From Clostridiales bacterium (GTDB taxonomy: Bacteria > Bacillota > Clostridia > Peptostreptococcales > Acidaminobacteraceae): a stretch of DNA of 64,000 bases. Location: assembly GCA_016342415.1 (NCBI GenBank), contig JAEIOD010000006.1, forward strand, positions 124,001 through 188,000, written 5' to 3'. The position numbers and the translations under genes are program-made. This document shows, in pieces, positions 1 through 8,584 of this stretch. The notes under the pieces were generated by a model. It searched no databases and was not told the DNA's origin. It saw nothing but the letters and a program-made list of their open reading frames with translations. Positions within the stretch are counted from its first letter, which is position 1. Every line of letters starts with the position of its first letter.

Positions 1-64
1 GGTTTCAAACATATAAATAGGATCTAAGTGCAAGAGTGAAAGTATTTTCCACAACTAAAACAGT

Positions 65-91
65 GACCTTCTTGAGGTTTCTCAAAAGGTC
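65..91 (-). terminator. Rho-independent terminator of the MerR-methyltransferase gene
   Basis: An inverted repeat (GACCTT-TTGAG paired with CTCAA-GAAGGTC on the minus strand, one bulged base) lies about 75 bases beyond the stop codon. It is followed by a moderately T-rich tail. Confidence 0.6.
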
Positions 92-163
92 GCATCTATT
101 ATTGCTAGACTGCAAATCTATCGAAATGAAGTCAATCACTTCTTACTCATGGTGGCATATCGA

Positions 164-1294
164 TTACTCGATTTTTCTAAACCACACCAATGATCCTCCC
201 GCTGATTTTCGGTATACGCACTCTTCAGCGATGGTGTTTTTCATTTTCTCAGCACCGATTTTATAAGCTTCTTCAGATATTTGATGCAACATGGAATAAC
301 CTTTGTTTTCCACCAAACGTAAAATCCTGTCACCTACTTCTACTATGGAGTCTTCCAATACCACATCCGTTCTCATAAATTTCAGTCCGGCTTCCTCTCC
401 AGCTTTAATGATGTTAAAAATAGTTGGATATCTTTTCTTATCCACTATTGCAGTCTCGGGGAAAAATTCCGACATGAAACGTTTGTCGATCTGTCTATGG
501 GACTGAGTGCAGATACAAACCTTACCATCTACATTGGTGATTCTGTATATTTCAGCAAACATCTCTCCAATATCCGGAATATGATGAATTACGTCTGTCA
601 TGTATATCAAATCGAAAAAATTCATCTTATGCGGAATCTTCTCAGCAGTGGCAACATCAAATGTAATGTTCTTATTCTTTTGTCTTGCCTTTTCCAGCAT
701 ACCTTTAGACGGATCAATCCCATATACCTGTGCGCCAGTCAATCTCTCGATTGCATTTGAATAATTTGCAGTACCGCAACCGATATCAAGAACTCTGCTT
801 TTTCCTGAAAGTGCGGCCTCCTTAATCAACTCATCGATAACTTCAATATCTTCTTCTCTCACCTTATCGTATATGCTGCTAACTTCATTATAGTTTACTT
901 TGGTCATCTGATACTCCTTTTCCTTCATATTGTGGATAGCACTAAATAAATCATCGGTAATTTCCAGGTTTTCCAATCTTATCATCGAATAGATTACGTC
1001 CCTTGTGTGAATCAACGATTCAATTTTTTCCTCTATAAGCTGAGTTTGCTTATAGATGTATTTCTCCATGACCCTTGAATTACCCAATATTTTAACGGTA
1101 TCCTCAATAGTAAACTCGAGACTTCTAAGCAGTATGACTTTTGCAAGTCTGAAAACATCATCATCGCTGAAGTACCTATAATTGCTGCTGGTATCTCTTT
1201 CCAACGAGATTAGTCCGATATTATCATAGTATCTAATCTTGGAAGTTGAGATGTTGAATGTTTTTGCAATTTCATTTACTGAGTACTTTTTCAT
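164..1294 (-). CDS. MerR-family regulator fused to a SAM-dependent methyltransferase
   Basis: Residues 1-70 form a MerR winged helix-turn-helix (KKYSVNEIAKTFNIS, then a KIRYYDNIGLI-type recognition segment) and are followed by a short coiled linker. The C-terminal half is a class I methyltransferase with motif I VLDIGCGTANYSNAI and the acidic DVIHHIP stretch. MerR-methyltransferase fusions occur in Bacillota, and the methylated substrate is unknown. I chose the ATG at 1294 because AAAGGGG stands just before it and the HTH begins there. An upstream in-frame ATG would add 25 residues without homology. The gene is monocistronic with its own terminator. The family call is firm; the ligand is not inferable. 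Confidence 0.85.
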   Translation of the reverse strand: MKKYSVNEIAKTFNISTSKIRYYDNIGLISLERDTSSNYRYFSDDDVFRLAKVILLRSLEFTIEDTVKILGNSRVMEKYIYKQTQLIEEKIESLIHTRDVIYSMIRLENLEITDDLFSAIHNMKEKEYQMTKVNYNEVSSIYDKVREEDIEVIDELIKEAALSGKSRVLDIGCGTANYSNAIERLTGAQVYGIDPSKGMLEKARQKNKNITFDVATAEKIPHKMNFFDLIYMTDVIHHIPDIGEMFAEIYRITNVDGKVCICTQSHRQIDKRFMSEFFPETAIVDKKRYPTIFNIIKAGEEAGLKFMRTDVVLEDSIVEVGDRILRLVENKGYSMLHQISEEAYKIGAEKMKNTIAEECVYRKSAGGSLVWFRKIE

Positions 1295-1815
1295 TTTACC
1301 CCTTTCTGTTTGAGCCATTTTCCATCCTATTACAGACAAGTATAGAGCTTCAAGCAACTTTAATGTCAAGAATATTCTGTTAACTTTTTATATATAAATA
1401 ACTAGCTTTTATTTACAGTTCATATTTTTACTTTTCTTACGATCACAGTCAATCTAATTACTTCATATACAGATACTATCATAAATTGACTACTTATATT
1501 TTATCATATAGCTTGAATAATGATTGTACCATATCAAGGTCAGAGTCTTGGATTTCTGCTTCAACCTTACATACATATGTCTTATTGCGATTTTCATTCG
1601 TCAGGTAGGATTAAGCCGGCGGTTTCGTTCCAGAAAAACTATCTGAATACTTTATTGACTTTATATTTAAATCCAATAAACACCTCCAAGTATTCATCTA
1701 ATATCAAATAATTAGACTGTCTACTTTGGAGGTGTCTTTCATACGTTATTCTTTTATACTCGCTTTATAGAAAGTTTTATCAATCGAGATTATGGTTGTT
1801 ATTTATACTCCTTGT
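1295..1815. other. Intergenic stretch with an orphan hairpin
   Basis: No credible gene is visible. At 1680-1735 there is a two-tier inverted repeat: outer ACACCTCCAA/TTGGAGGTGT, inner TCTAAT/ATTAGA. It resembles a terminator or the folded end of a lost element, but no neighbouring gene obviously needs it. An open frame at 1520-1711 has no start signal or recognisable content. Confidence 0.45.
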
Positions 1816-3507
1816 TTATGCAACTAGTTTCTCTGCATTTGCTATTGATTCATTAGGGAGTTGTTCCTCAGTTATCACAGCCATCAATACGATACCATAC
1901 AAGGCTATTGCTACCATCACTACTGATGCCATCATAAATGTCAATCCAAGATATATCAGATAGATAAACAGACCATATACATTGACAACTACCATTATCT
2001 TTAGGAAAAGAAGCACCGATATTATTATGTCTTTTCTTTTGCCACTTATCATCAAATTATCAAATCCATAATACACCAGAAAAATCAAAGTAGTCCAAGT
2101 GAACATATAACTAATGCCTTTCAGTGATAGGCTGGTTACAATCATCAGCAGTATCCAAAGCGTTATAGCACTACCTACCATTTCTGATTTGCACATAAAC
2201 TTTCTCATGAGGAAAGTTGCCAATAACAGCAATAACACAGTGATTGCAAGTAATATTAACATCAAAGGCATATTTGCTGATACATCCGCCAATCTTGAAT
2301 ACCATCCCATAGTTTCAGAAACTATTCCTTTTTTAGTCATTAACATACTATACATAGGTATCACCATAGGTGCTATTGTGAAATAGACAACTACTAATGT
2401 AATAATATTTATGACAACACCCAAGAAAAGTTTTCTTATTCTCAGACCATGAAGTTTTCTGATCTTTAGCGCGATAAATGCAAATACCATTGTTGTAATG
2501 ACTGCAAAAGGTAGAGCGAGTTTTTCTGAATAGTTAACAAATATACCTTTACTTAGAGAAAAGTAAATACTATTTGTGTCTTCGTTTACCAATTCATGCA
2601 ATGTTGAATTCCCGAGTTGAGTAACTAAGGCCAGTATGCTATCACCATAATGTTGCAATGTTGGAACATTGTAATTTTCGGGATTATCACTCATCTGATG
2701 ATAAGTATGAGCTCCTTCTAAGTTGGCAAAGTTTAATCCATCAATACCCATTTCCTTAAATACTGAGTAGTCAGTATCGTTAGACATAACTTTATATATC
2801 TCGTAAGTTGCAGAAAATGCAAAAGGCTGATCAACACTTTCATTCATTAGTTTGATTAACTCAATGTTGCCTTCGCCGGTCTCAAACATTGTCGCCTTGC
2901 CATCATTCCCTCTCGCTTCCAAGTTAATGACAACTGAGACATCTTTAACTAGATCATTTTCTTCAGCAAAAGCCATTGCACCAAGCATCCCCTGCTCTTC
3001 ACCATCGCTCAGTAAGATTATAATATCATTTTTCAGCGCACCATTATTCCTAACAGCTCGTAAACATTCAAGAATGGTTACAACACCTGAAGTAGCATCG
3101 GCGGCTCCTGGGCTTGTATCTACTGTGTCATAGTGCGACGCAAGCAATATTGCACCATCGGCATCTCCACTTCCTTCCATTTTTGCAATGATATTGTTTA
3201 CGTGACCGGATACTGTAACATTCCATTTTTCCAAGTACTTTTCAACATACATGCTTTGTATTTCAGGTGAAAGTCCCATCTCATTAAGCTCACCTACAAG
3301 ATAATTCCTAACACGTTCATTGTCTTCGGATCCTATCGGATGTGGTCTTTCTGCGATAAGCTCCATGTGACCCATAGCTCGTTCTGCCGAAAAATGTTCC
3401 AAATCAATTTTATCATTCTGTGTTGATGGTAATGACAATGTAGTCATTAATACAACTATAGACAACACCAACGACAATACAATCAATAACGGTTTTCTAT
3501 ATTTCAT
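1816..3507 (-). CDS. M28-family zinc peptidase with C-terminal membrane domain
   Basis: An N-terminal signal anchor (about residues 5-25) precedes an M28 aminopeptidase-like domain. Visible motifs are LASHYDTV with the metal-binding His and Asp, PGAADATSG with the bridging Asp, and SDGEEQG with the catalytic Glu pair. A further ligand candidate is the TDYSVF segment. From about residue 320 there are seven or eight hydrophobic helices, as in Fxna/ER-aminopeptidase-like M28 proteins, so the peptidase domain should face outside. The start at 3507 is set by GGAG six bases upstream; an earlier ATG lacks an SD. It probably trims peptides at the cell surface. No operon partner. Confidence 0.85.
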   Translation of the reverse strand: MKYRKPLLIVLSLVLSIVVLMTTLSLPSTQNDKIDLEHFSAERAMGHMELIAERPHPIGSEDNERVRNYLVGELNEMGLSPEIQSMYVEKYLEKWNVTVSGHVNNIIAKMEGSGDADGAILLASHYDTVDTSPGAADATSGVVTILECLRAVRNNGALKNDIIILLSDGEEQGMLGAMAFAEENDLVKDVSVVINLEARGNDGKATMFETGEGNIELIKLMNESVDQPFAFSATYEIYKVMSNDTDYSVFKEMGIDGLNFANLEGAHTYHQMSDNPENYNVPTLQHYGDSILALVTQLGNSTLHELVNEDTNSIYFSLSKGIFVNYSEKLALPFAVITTMVFAFIALKIRKLHGLRIRKLFLGVVINIITLVVVYFTIAPMVIPMYSMLMTKKGIVSETMGWYSRLADVSANMPLMLILLAITVLLLLLATFLMRKFMCKSEMVGSAITLWILLMIVTSLSLKGISYMFTWTTLIFLVYYGFDNLMISGKRKDIIISVLLFLKIMVVVNVYGLFIYLIYLGLTFMMASVVMVAIALYGIVLMAVITEEQLPNESIANAEKLVA

Positions 3508-3678
3508 TCCAATCTCCAATCTAATATATATCATTTAAACCAATAATCAAATTTTATCACAGCGCTTTGAAATTGCCATAACAAAAAGTATCATCATCCT
3601 TCACAATTGGTTCAATCGTAAAAGGCATTCATTAACGACTTAAATACTAAAATTAAAATACAAGCAACACTAAAGTAA

Positions 3679-3825
3679 CTTGGTATCGATGAATCTGTAT
3701 TCCTTAAGAACTTAGAAGACATCTCAAATAATGCCATTAACGACCCATGTACAGGTACCAATCCAAGAGAAACCTCTGTTTCAGAAATGAAAGAGTTATT
3801 TAAAACTGCATATTATGGTAAATAA
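3679..3825 (+). pseudogene. 3' remnant of an AdhE-type iron alcohol dehydrogenase
   Basis: A 48-codon open frame without a start ends in a segment with the CTGTNPR motif, followed by a Glu-rich helix and AYYGK. This is the characteristic C-terminus of bifunctional aldehyde/alcohol dehydrogenase AdhE and its iron-ADH relatives. An in-frame stop lies directly upstream and nothing of the remaining protein is visible, so this is a leftover tail ending at a terminator. It may be the scar of a deletion. Confidence 0.7.
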
Positions 3826-3831
3826 AAAAAA

Positions 3832-3849
3832 GGTTGGACTTTTCCAACC
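3832..3849. terminator. Bidirectional terminator between two gene remnants
   Basis: The stem GGTTGGA/TCCAACC has a four-base loop, an A-run on one side and TTTTAATTT on the other. It serves the AdhE remnant on the plus strand and the HxlR remnant on the minus strand. Confidence 0.75.
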
Positions 3850-3876
3850 TTTTAATTTATTAGAGTCATGTCTAAG

Positions 3877-4044
3877 TTATATATAATCTTTTCCCCAAGC
3901 ATCGATATCTCTAAAGATTTGCATTAAACGTTCACCCATCTCTGCAATGTATACTCTGTAATTAAGTAAACCGTTCTACTACAATAGCATTCTTCTTAAT
4001 GTTCGCAATTGCTGTGTCAACATCTTTTGTGTGACACTTGCAAC
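3877..4044 (-). pseudogene. Decayed HxlR-family regulator
   Basis: On the minus strand, VTQKMLTQQLRTL is the HxlR hallmark (family form ISxKMLTQQLxxLE). Then come stop codons and a frameshift, and a tail YRVYIAEMGERLMQIF ending in a DIDAWGKDY-type helix, which matches the HxlR C-terminus (YxLTExGxxLxPIxxxIxxWG). The N-terminal third is gone. Two decayed genes facing one terminator suggest that a small redox or stress module has eroded here. Confidence 0.7.
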
Positions 4045-4197
4045 AGTTTTTTTATTCAGTAAAATTTTCTTTTAGTACTTAAGATCCAAAGAATCACTTA
4101 TACCTACTAAACGGAACTCCTCTCAAACCGACTTCAAATTTACAACTGTAATTGTAAAAATTATTTAGTTGTTCTATCTTCTAGCAAACGATTTAAC

Positions 4198-4599
4198 TTA
4201 TTTATGATAAGCTTGATTATGAATAATCCGATACCCTCTATAAATCTGTTCAAAGAGAATGGTCATGACCATCCCAAGACTCATATCCATTTTTGATATG
4301 GCGACATGTTCATCCCATTCAAACTCCTCTTCAGAATAGACAAATGCCATGTCAGAAGTGCCTGTAACACCCAATGTCTTGATTTTTTCTGCCAATCCCT
4401 CTGAAGTAATCAAATCTCCTTCAGTGCTGACTTTAATGACATGAGATTTATTGGAGAGTTTCTTTAATAACATCTCTTTATTTTTAACAAGAATCATTTC
4501 AATCTTACAGTAACGACCCAGTCTTTTATCATACTCTTTTATTGCCGCCAGTTGATTCTTGTCTTTTACCATACTTATTGCATATACTTTAATATTCAT
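4198..4599 (-). CDS. Degenerate RlmH paralogue (SPOUT fold) keeping the C-terminal tail
   Basis: This 133-residue protein aligns end to end with RlmH (N-terminus MNIKVYAIS; C-terminus ILFEQIYRGYRII then NQAYHK). It lacks the IGGSxGL glycine loop that binds SAM in the trefoil knot, where it has FVYSEEEFEWDE instead, and it lacks the Glu-rich block of the first half. It keeps the EQIYR...YHK tail that the neighbour has lost. It starts six bases after the stop of rlmH, so the two are co-translated. It could be a non-catalytic partner of RlmH or a decaying duplicate; the intact frame and the complementary losses favour the former. Confidence 0.75.
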   Translation of the reverse strand: MNIKVYAISMVKDKNQLAAIKEYDKRLGRYCKIEMILVKNKEMLLKKLSNKSHVIKVSTEGDLITSEGLAEKIKTLGVTGTSDMAFVYSEEEFEWDEHVAISKMDMSLGMVMTILFEQIYRGYRIIHNQAYHK

Positions 4600-4605
4600 A
4601 AAATC

Positions 4606-5049
4606 CTACTTCACAACTTCATAGACTTGTTCTGTTAACAAGACCTTCATCAACTGATGTGGAAATGTTAATCTAGAAAAAGATAATTTATAATTTGATC
4701 TTTTTAGTACTTCATCAGAAAGACCGAGTGAGCCACCAATAACGAAAACGATTGATGATGCTTGCTTCTTTTTAATCAATGACTTAAAGTCAGCTGTTGA
4801 GATGATTTTACCTTCTATGGCTAATGCAATTACAAAATCACCCGAGTTGATTTTACTTAATATGCGCTCACCTTCTTTATTTTTGACTTGAATCATCTCT
4901 TTATCAGATAGTTTTTCAGGACACTTTTCATCAGGTACTTCAATGACTTGTACCTGTGCGTACTTTTTAATATTTTTTAGATGACCTTCTATCTGTTTTG
5001 TATAGAAGGATTCTTTGATTTTTCCAACCGATATAAATGTAATTTTCAT
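4606..5049 (-). CDS. rlmH: 23S rRNA pseudouridine-1915 N3-methyltransferase RlmH, C-terminally shortened
   Basis: The protein follows RlmH closely: MKITFISVGKIKE at the start, the VPDEKCPEKLSDKE block, the FVIGGSLGL SAM loop, SNYKLSFSRLTFPHQLMKV, then EQVYEVVK and a stop. The family normally continues for about 12 more residues to end in YHK (about 159 residues), but this one has 147. RlmH methylates helix 69 of 23S rRNA as a dimer. The missing tail is present in the next gene six bases downstream (4198-4599), which suggests the two products pair. The start is at ATG 5049. Confidence 0.85.
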   Translation of the reverse strand: MKITFISVGKIKESFYTKQIEGHLKNIKKYAQVQVIEVPDEKCPEKLSDKEMIQVKNKEGERILSKINSGDFVIALAIEGKIISTADFKSLIKKKQASSIVFVIGGSLGLSDEVLKRSNYKLSFSRLTFPHQLMKVLLTEQVYEVVK

Positions 5050-5116
5050 AGATACTCCTTGTACCTGTATTGTAACATATTCGAATTTTAGTTTATACTA
5101 AAGCAAGGGGGAAATT

Positions 5117-5956
5117 ATGAAAATATATAGAGTAAATGCATTCACAGAAGTACCACATGGTGGTAATCCTGCAGGGGTTGTTTTAAAAGCGGAGTCATTA
5201 GATGAAAATAAGATGTTAGAGATTGCTAAAGAAGTTGGGTATTCTGAAACCGCTTTTGTTTCAGATAGCAATATAGCAGATTTTAATATAAGATATTTTA
5301 CACCTTCAGATGAAGTGGATCTTTGTGGTCATGCGACTATTGCAACCTTTACAGTGTTATTTAATGAACAGATTGTCACTCCAGGCACATATACGATTGA
5401 AACTAAAGCAGGTATATTACCTGTACAAGTCAAAGAAGATGGTACCATCTTAATGACTCAGTTAACACCAACACATTATGAAACGGTTGATATAAAATCT
5501 ATAGCAACATCATTGGGACTCAAGACAGACGAGTTAGTTGAACCTGCTCAAGTCTTTTCTACCGGACTCAAAGATATCATGGTACATGTTAAGACCAAAG
5601 ACAGTCTTCAATCTATTCAACCTGATTTTGAGATGATTACTCAAATCAGTAAAACATATGAATCTACGGGTTATCATGTCTTTACATTAGAGTCCGACTA
5701 TACAGCAAGATGTAGAAACTTTGCACCGCTTTATGCCATAGACGAAGAATCTGCAACTGGTACAGCAAGTGGTGCGGTTTCAGGATATATACTTCATCAT
5801 AAATTAATTGATATAAAAGAAGGCGTCAATCATTTGATCTATGAACAAGGTCTGGAGATGGATAAACCTTCAAAAATACACGGTTTTATTACCGTAAACA
5901 ATCAAGTCGTTACAGAAGTTGTCATAGGTGGTAAAGGAAAAATTCAGCAGAGTTAA
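5117..5956 (+). CDS. PhzF-family isomerase
   Basis: The N-terminus NAFTEVPHGGNPAGVV, the catalytic-Glu segment YSETAFV, FTPSDEVDLCGHATIA and the late TGTASGAVSG motif identify the PhzF/diaminopimelate-epimerase fold at normal length (279 residues). Family members isomerise small acids using the conserved Glu; the substrate here is unknown and no phenazine genes are nearby. A strong SD (AAGGGGGAAATT) precedes the ATG. The stop overlaps the stop of the convergent gene by four bases inside a hairpin. Confidence 0.88.
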   Translation: MKIYRVNAFTEVPHGGNPAGVVLKAESLDENKMLEIAKEVGYSETAFVSDSNIADFNIRYFTPSDEVDLCGHATIATFTVLFNEQIVTPGTYTIETKAGILPVQVKEDGTILMTQLTPTHYETVDIKSIATSLGLKTDELVEPAQVFSTGLKDIMVHVKTKDSLQSIQPDFEMITQISKTYESTGYHVFTLESDYTARCRNFAPLYAIDEESATGTASGAVSGYILHHKLIDIKEGVNHLIYEQGLEMDKPSKIHGFITVNNQVVTEVVIGGKGKIQQS

Positions 5957-5967
5957 TCTGCTGAATT
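5941..5967. terminator. Terminator overlapping two convergent stop codons
   Basis: AATTCAGCAG/CTGCTGAATT is a perfect 10-bp stem with a 7-base centre. The last codons and stops of both the phzF-like gene and the convergent HAM1-cyclophilin gene lie within it. A T-rich tail follows on the minus strand and a weaker one on the plus strand. Confidence 0.75.
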
Positions 5968-7113
5968 TATTACTTTGAAATCATATTCTTTTGGTAGGTC
6001 ATAAAAAACACCTTTTGTATCCACATCAATCCTTGTTATATCAATCACTTGATAAGGGGCATCATAACCATAGTTCGTATGTGTCTTGACATCATTTATT
6101 TGATCAATGATATCCATTCCAGTAGTCACACGACCAAATGCAGGTACGATGTTATCTAATGTACTTTCATCCCTCGTCATAATAAAGAATGAACCCGCAG
6201 TAGCATAATCCGTTACATGATAGGCGGCCATCGCCATACCTAGAGTACCTCGCTTAAAGCTTAAGGGATTATTAAAGCCTGCTCTATTAAATTCTCCATT
6301 TAAAATATAACCCGGTGTATCATCAGTCCAAGCTTCTGGATCCAATTTGGGATCACCTGATTGGATCAATCGTTTCGAAACAATCCGACACACGCTTTTA
6401 TCATTATAATAATCGGATTGAATGAGATGAATGAAGTTTTTTGTTGTATCAGGTGCACAGTACGGATAAAGCTCCAGTTGAACTTCACCAAATCCATCAA
6501 ATTCTATTGTCACTTCTGGAGTTAATAACCTCTTGAAGAAAGCTTGAAATCCATTTATCAATCCGTCTGAATCCGAAGAATAATCTTGTAGATCATCATA
6601 GTACATATTGCTTTTTATCTCAACGGATAAAGCATCTAATGGAAAACCTTCTTTTCTAATGGAATGAGGTTTTTCAACTATCTTAAATGGTACTGATGAC
6701 AACTCTTCACCATCATATGTAATGATATGCTCTTCATCTAAAACCACACAAATAGCATTATGATATTTTGCAATTAAAGACCCTCCATATTTTTTTGCCA
6801 AACCACTATAATGAATAAGCATCTCCTCATCCGTTAGCGATTTACCATTAACTCTTCTTATGAATTTGCCCGGTTGATCTTGTTTTTCTACACCTTCTAA
6901 ATAAAGACCAGAATCACATGAAAAGATTGGCTTTTTTACTTGTTTGTAATAATGCAACGCTTTGATTTTAGCGTTTTCTAAAATATCATTTCCCGTCTCT
7001 TCAACATCTGTTACTGTGACATCTAAAGCTTCTACTGTAATATGTAAATCTTTTAGAATACTTTTCATATGTTCTAGTTTGCTTTTATTTTTAGTACCGT
7101 ATATAAAGTTCAT
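5953..7113 (-). CDS. HAM1/RdgB-like NTP pyrophosphatase fused to a cyclophilin-type prolyl isomerase
   Basis: Residues 1-190 resemble house-cleaning NTP pyrophosphatases: YGTKNKSKLEHMKSIL, VEETGNDILENAKIKA and FSCDSGLYLEGV (the family DSGL acid motif), but the usual PGvxSARY is altered to QPGKFIRR. Residues about 205-380 are a cyclophilin: FIHLIQSDYYNDK, a GDP segment, FKRGTLGMA, AGSFFIMTRDE and VPAFGRVTTGMDIID. No signal peptide is present, so it is cytoplasmic. The start at 7113 was chosen because it follows the GNAT stop by five bases with AGG ahead. The fusion is unusual; each half is recognisable. Confidence 0.8.
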   Translation of the reverse strand: MNFIYGTKNKSKLEHMKSILKDLHITVEALDVTVTDVEETGNDILENAKIKALHYYKQVKKPIFSCDSGLYLEGVEKQDQPGKFIRRVNGKSLTDEEMLIHYSGLAKKYGGSLIAKYHNAICVVLDEEHIITYDGEELSSVPFKIVEKPHSIRKEGFPLDALSVEIKSNMYYDDLQDYSSDSDGLINGFQAFFKRLLTPEVTIEFDGFGEVQLELYPYCAPDTTKNFIHLIQSDYYNDKSVCRIVSKRLIQSGDPKLDPEAWTDDTPGYILNGEFNRAGFNNPLSFKRGTLGMAMAAYHVTDYATAGSFFIMTRDESTLDNIVPAFGRVTTGMDIIDQINDVKTHTNYGYDAPYQVIDITRIDVDTKGVFYDLPKEYDFKVINSAD

Positions 7114-7118
7114 TTGAC

Positions 7119-7631
7119 CTACTTTTCTATTTTTAAACCCATAAATAGACAATCTACAAATTCTCCATTTATTTTCATATCTCTTTTAATTAATCCTTCA
7201 ACTTGAAACCCTAATTTCCTATAGAGCCCGATGGCTCTTATATTATCATCTCTAACACGGAGATTGATTTTCTCACAGTATGGTGATGCTTTGGCCCAAT
7301 CGATTAAATTCTGGAGCAAGGCTTTTCCGATACCTTTACCCCAATAGTCTTTTCTGACAGATATACCAAACTCTCCTACATGTCTTGTCCTTAAACGATG
7401 ACCACCATTATAAGAAATATTGCCAACAATTTCATCGTCAACAGTTGCAACAACCATCATTTGATTACCATTGCCTTGAAGAGACTCCAAATAGGATATT
7501 TCCTTTTCAAGTGTTATAGCAAATTCTCCTAATCCAAAAGTCAAATTCTCACTTTCTCCAGCAATTTGATTTAAATAAGTGATCATATTTTCCGCATCTG
7601 AAACCTCTATCGGTCTAATTGTTAAATTCAT
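7119..7631 (-). CDS. GNAT-family N-acetyltransferase (RimJ/RimL-like)
   Basis: A 170-residue single GNAT domain. EFGISVRKDYWGKGIGKALL is the acetyl-CoA binding motif A, and INLRVRDDNIRAIGLYRKLGF is motif B. Such proteins acetylate an amino group of a small molecule or protein N-terminus; the acceptor is unknown. A very strong SD (AAGGGGGG) precedes the start. It is the first gene of a two-gene unit with the downstream HAM1-cyclophilin fusion, five bases apart. Confidence 0.88.
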   Translation of the reverse strand: MNLTIRPIEVSDAENMITYLNQIAGESENLTFGLGEFAITLEKEISYLESLQGNGNQMMVVATVDDEIVGNISYNGGHRLRTRHVGEFGISVRKDYWGKGIGKALLQNLIDWAKASPYCEKINLRVRDDNIRAIGLYRKLGFQVEGLIKRDMKINGEFVDCLFMGLKIEK

Positions 7632-7837
7632 TTTATATCCCCCCTTAAAACCGTACCTTATATCCGATAATTATTCAACCAAAAATAAATAAATCAACTC
7701 CAAATAGATTATATTGTATCTGAAAATCCATACAAGTATTTACTCAAAGTCTCAACATCTTTTTATCGCTATCAGGATATAATAATTCAGGACTTCTCTT
7801 ACTTGAGCTGTTGCATATTTTTAGAATAACTCATTGT

Positions 7838-8055
7838 TTATTCGCACCTTGCTAATTCTTCAAACTTATTGGCAACCAAATTTTCAAAAGGACTAACCAT
7901 AAAATCATTACCTGTATCCATTATTATCCATAATCCGACTGGCGAATTATCAGATTTGGAATCACAGAAATTAACTTCATACACTAAACTACTGCAAATA
8001 CGGCTAAAATTTCATCATCTTTATCATGTGCAATGCAGCATGCTACTTGACTCAT
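7838..8055 (-). pseudogene. Frameshifted small gene of unknown family
   Basis: On the minus strand an ATG opens a frame of about 23 codons (MSQVACCIAHDKDDEILAVF). A shifted frame then continues for about 50 codons to a stop, containing VGLWIIMDTGNDFMVSPFEN and ending FEELARCE. The two pieces look like one protein with a single frameshift. I do not recognise the family. The rest of 7632-8152 shows nothing else. Confidence 0.4.
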
Positions 8056-8152
8056 GATGAAATTATCACGGTTTAACACCTTTCAGTCTCTAATTATCGG
8101 GATTTTACAATTGATTTCTAAAACCAGTACAACAAAAAAGGTCGTTATCGAC

Positions 8153-8584
8153 CTATTTTACTATTGGTTGCCTATTTTTTACTTCCTGCAATAAACTATT
8201 TTGATTTTGGGCTTCATAGTATAAATAACCATAGTAAATAATTGCCCCAATAATATAAGGAATTGTAAAACTCCTGAAACCGTCTCTATAAGCATTTGGA
8301 TGAAGATCACTCGTAAAACTACTGATATAAATTGTCATAAATACCAATCCATTCGCAATCAGATATTGAATCACTATCATGGTTAAAGGTGACCATCTTG
8401 ATAGAAGCTTATGAGAAAACAATGTGATGGTACCAATACTGCACCACAATAACATTAAATAATTATTGCTGATTGGTATACTGTCATATCCTATCATTTC
8501 TGTTAAAACTGAATTGGCAATCGTTAACAGCGTAAAAGAAACACATATCCCTACAAATATATTCATTATTAATGACTTTTTCAT
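8153..8584 (-). CDS. DUF3021 membrane protein, partner of LytTR regulator
   Basis: 143 residues with four predicted membrane helices (about 7-28, 42-60, 68-90 and 108-128) and a short charged tail, typical of DUF3021. In Bacillota such proteins are encoded next to a LytTR-only regulator and, in studied streptococcal systems, hold it inactive. The ATG overlaps the stop of the LytTR gene by four bases, so translation is coupled. The signal sensed is unknown. Confidence 0.8.
   Translation of the reverse strand: MKKSLIMNIFVGICVSFTLLTIANSVLTEMIGYDSIPISNNYLMLLWCSIGTITLFSHKLLSRWSPLTMIVIQYLIANGLVFMTIYISSFTSDLHPNAYRDGFRSFTIPYIIGAIIYYGYLYYEAQNQNSLLQEVKNRQPIVK

Noticed and set aside
36..266. Plus-strand open frame near the left edge
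   Set aside because: It overlaps the terminator and the end of the MerR-methyltransferase gene on the other strand and has no SD or recognisable product.
4600..4612. Programmed frameshift joining the two RlmH frames
   Set aside because: Each frame has its own start, and the second one restarts at the RlmH N-terminus, so this is a tandem pair, not one split gene.
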